The notes under the pieces: generated by a model | Told to the model about the DNA's origin: nothing | Database searches by the model: none | The model's input: only the letters and a program-made list of their open reading frames with translations | In this document: positions 12,250-13,147 of the stretch, piece by piece | Position numbering within the stretch: the first letter of the stretch is position 1 | How the letters are laid out: every line of letters begins with the position of its first letter | Source: QQUD01 sp039029915 | Lineage (GTDB): Bacteria > Chloroflexota > Anaerolineae > Promineifilales > Promineifilaceae | Assembly: GCA_039029915.1 (NCBI GenBank) | Contig: JBCCFD010000207.1 | Span: 1 to 13,147 of the forward strand | Direction: 5' to 3' | DNA: 13,147 bases | Position numbers and translations under genes: made by a program

Positions 12250-13147
12250 TTACTCTTCACCAAAGGGACGTGGAGGAACTTCGCCTCCTAACGCCGGAAC
12301 GATGGTTTCAACATTTGAGGTTATCATACCAATGTAGGTCCCTTCAAAGGTGCCAAAACTGCCCATGGTATCAGCAAACAGTTCGCCGCCTATTGATACC
12401 TCGTGACCCTGAGCCGCTGCCCCTTCAACAATCGCTTCGACTGTATCAATTGGTATAGCACTTTCAAAGAATATAGCTGGAACATCGTTTTCGACGACAT
12501 AGTTAACGGCCGTATCAATATCAGCGACGCTCGCTTCAGCCTCTGTGGAGATACCCTGTGGTGCAAAAACCTCCAAATCGTACCCCAAACTCAAATATTG
12601 GAAGGCGTCGTGTGCGGTCACCAATTTACGTTGCTCCGCCGGAATTGTCGCGTAAGCGGTTTCAGCCCACGCATCAAGCAATTCTAATTTGCTTGCATAT
12701 TCCTCATAATTAGCTGTGAAATAGGCGGTGTTTTCCGGTGAATATTCCACGAGCGTATCAAGAATCGCGCTAGCCACGAAACGCCAGCGGCCCACATCAC
12801 CCCAAATATGAGGATCAGATGTTCCGGGCTCCCCACCAATTTCATCGACGACCAAACCACTCGGAATCGATTCGGCTACAGCTAAAACTGGAATTCCCTG
12901 ATTTTCACCAATCTGTTCCATAATGTCAGCCATCTGCGCTTCCAAATTGAGACCGCTGTAGAGTATTATGTCGGCATTTTGGAAAGCTTCAAGATCGCTT
13001 TCAACTGGCACATAGAGATGGGGGTCAACGCCTTCGCCCAGTAGCAACTGAACTTCGCCACCTTCGCCCAGAATATTTTGAGCGACATCTTGTACCTGGC
13101 CAATTGTAGCTACAATCGTAATTGGCTCGCCATTGTAGCCTGACTCA
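12250..13147 (-). CDS. metal ABC transporter substrate-binding protein (N-terminus outside window)
   Basis: About 298 codons of a cluster A-I (TroA/ZnuA-type) binding protein; the frame is still open at the window edge, so only the signal peptide/lipobox and first residues are missing. The visible start ITIVATIGQVQDVAQNIL is the usual first strand and helix of the mature protein. The four metal ligands can be placed: His in DPHLY (codon 13018-13020), His in DPHIW (12808-12810), His in TAHDAFQY (12610-12612) and Asp in FADTMG (12370-12372). His at the third place, rather than the Glu of PsaA/MtsA-type proteins, points to the TroA/ZnuA side, so Zn or Mn; the sequence cannot decide. GISTEAEASVADI is also a family hallmark. 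No His-rich loop is seen. An internal TTG at 13047 is not the true start. Confidence 0.92.
   Translation of the reverse strand, partial: ESGYNGEPITIVATIGQVQDVAQNILGEGGEVQLLLGEGVDPHLYVPVESDLEAFQNADIILYSGLNLEAQMADIMEQIGENQGIPVLAVAESIPSGLVVDEIGGEPGTSDPHIWGDVGRWRFVASAILDTLVEYSPENTAYFTANYEEYASKLELLDAWAETAYATIPAEQRKLVTAHDAFQYLSLGYDLEVFAPQGISTEAEASVADIDTAVNYVVENDVPAIFFESAIPIDTVEAIVEGAAAQGHEVSIGGELFADTMGSFGTFEGTYIGMITSNVETIVPALGGEVPPRPFGEE

Larger units (their letters stand above)
159..12513. repeat. dispersed palindrome ACGGCCGT, 15 copies
   Basis: Exact copies start at 159, 566, 914, 2686, 2857, 4155, 4227, 4721, 4998, 6456, 7501, 7574, 8267, 9561 and 12506. All lie inside genes. Chance expectation for an 8-mer in this length is about 0.2. 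Outer bases are often A on the left and T on the right, giving AACGGCCGTT. Confidence 0.9.

Noticed and set aside
12123..12458. Open frame of 111 codons on the + strand
   Set aside because: It starts inside the palindrome and overlaps the binding-protein gene antisense; no ribosome site and no protein-like pattern.

Overview
The window looks like a chromosomal piece of a free-living, aerobically respiring bacterium. I infer Chloroflexota (Anaerolineae-like). The pointers are an alpha-beta fused 2-oxo acid dehydrogenase E1, small membrane proteins of a style common there, heptamer-type short tandem repeats like those of filamentous bacteria, and a heavily over-represented 8-bp palindrome, ACGGCCGT. 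No rRNA or conserved marker gene is present, so the taxonomy is a guess.

Layout. (1) Positions 1-2569, + strand: the end of a Bat/MoxR-type cluster, with the C-terminus of a DUF58 protein followed by two membrane-anchored von Willebrand A proteins (BatA/BatB-like), closed by a clear rho-independent terminator at 2583-2627. (2) Everything after that is on the - strand. Positions 2628-3617 hold an unrecognised multi-pass membrane protein. Positions 3851-8329 hold a 2-oxo acid dehydrogenase module in the order Lrp/AsnC-type regulator, fused E1 alpha-beta, E2. E1 and E2 overlap by 16 bp, and no E3 gene lies in the window. (3) Positions 8509-9003 hold a small membrane protein gene and an 83-bp MITE-like double hairpin. 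(4) Positions 9047-13147 hold a metal (Mn/Zn/Fe class) ABC importer in the order substrate-binding protein (N-terminus beyond the window), ATPase, permease, permease. Both permeases carry an extra C-terminal winged-helix-like domain.

How the genes work together. The Lrp-like protein probably senses an amino acid or related ligand and controls the E1/E2 operon, as BkdR does for branched-chain keto acid dehydrogenase in Pseudomonas. A repeated AATTGTG-type element occurs upstream of both the regulator and E1, and a 19-bp palindrome lies upstream of the regulator. The importer is a complete cluster A-I metal uptake system, with a long palindrome between the binding-protein gene and the ATPase gene.

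The most unusual signals are: the 15-copy ACGGCCGT palindrome, read mostly in one codon phase as Thr-Ala-Val; E2 interdomain linkers built from short tandem DNA repeats; altered thiamine-diphosphate motif residues in E1; and the twin winged-helix tails on the permeases. I saw no CRISPR array, tRNA, rRNA, transposase or phage gene. No gap between genes exceeds 300 bases.
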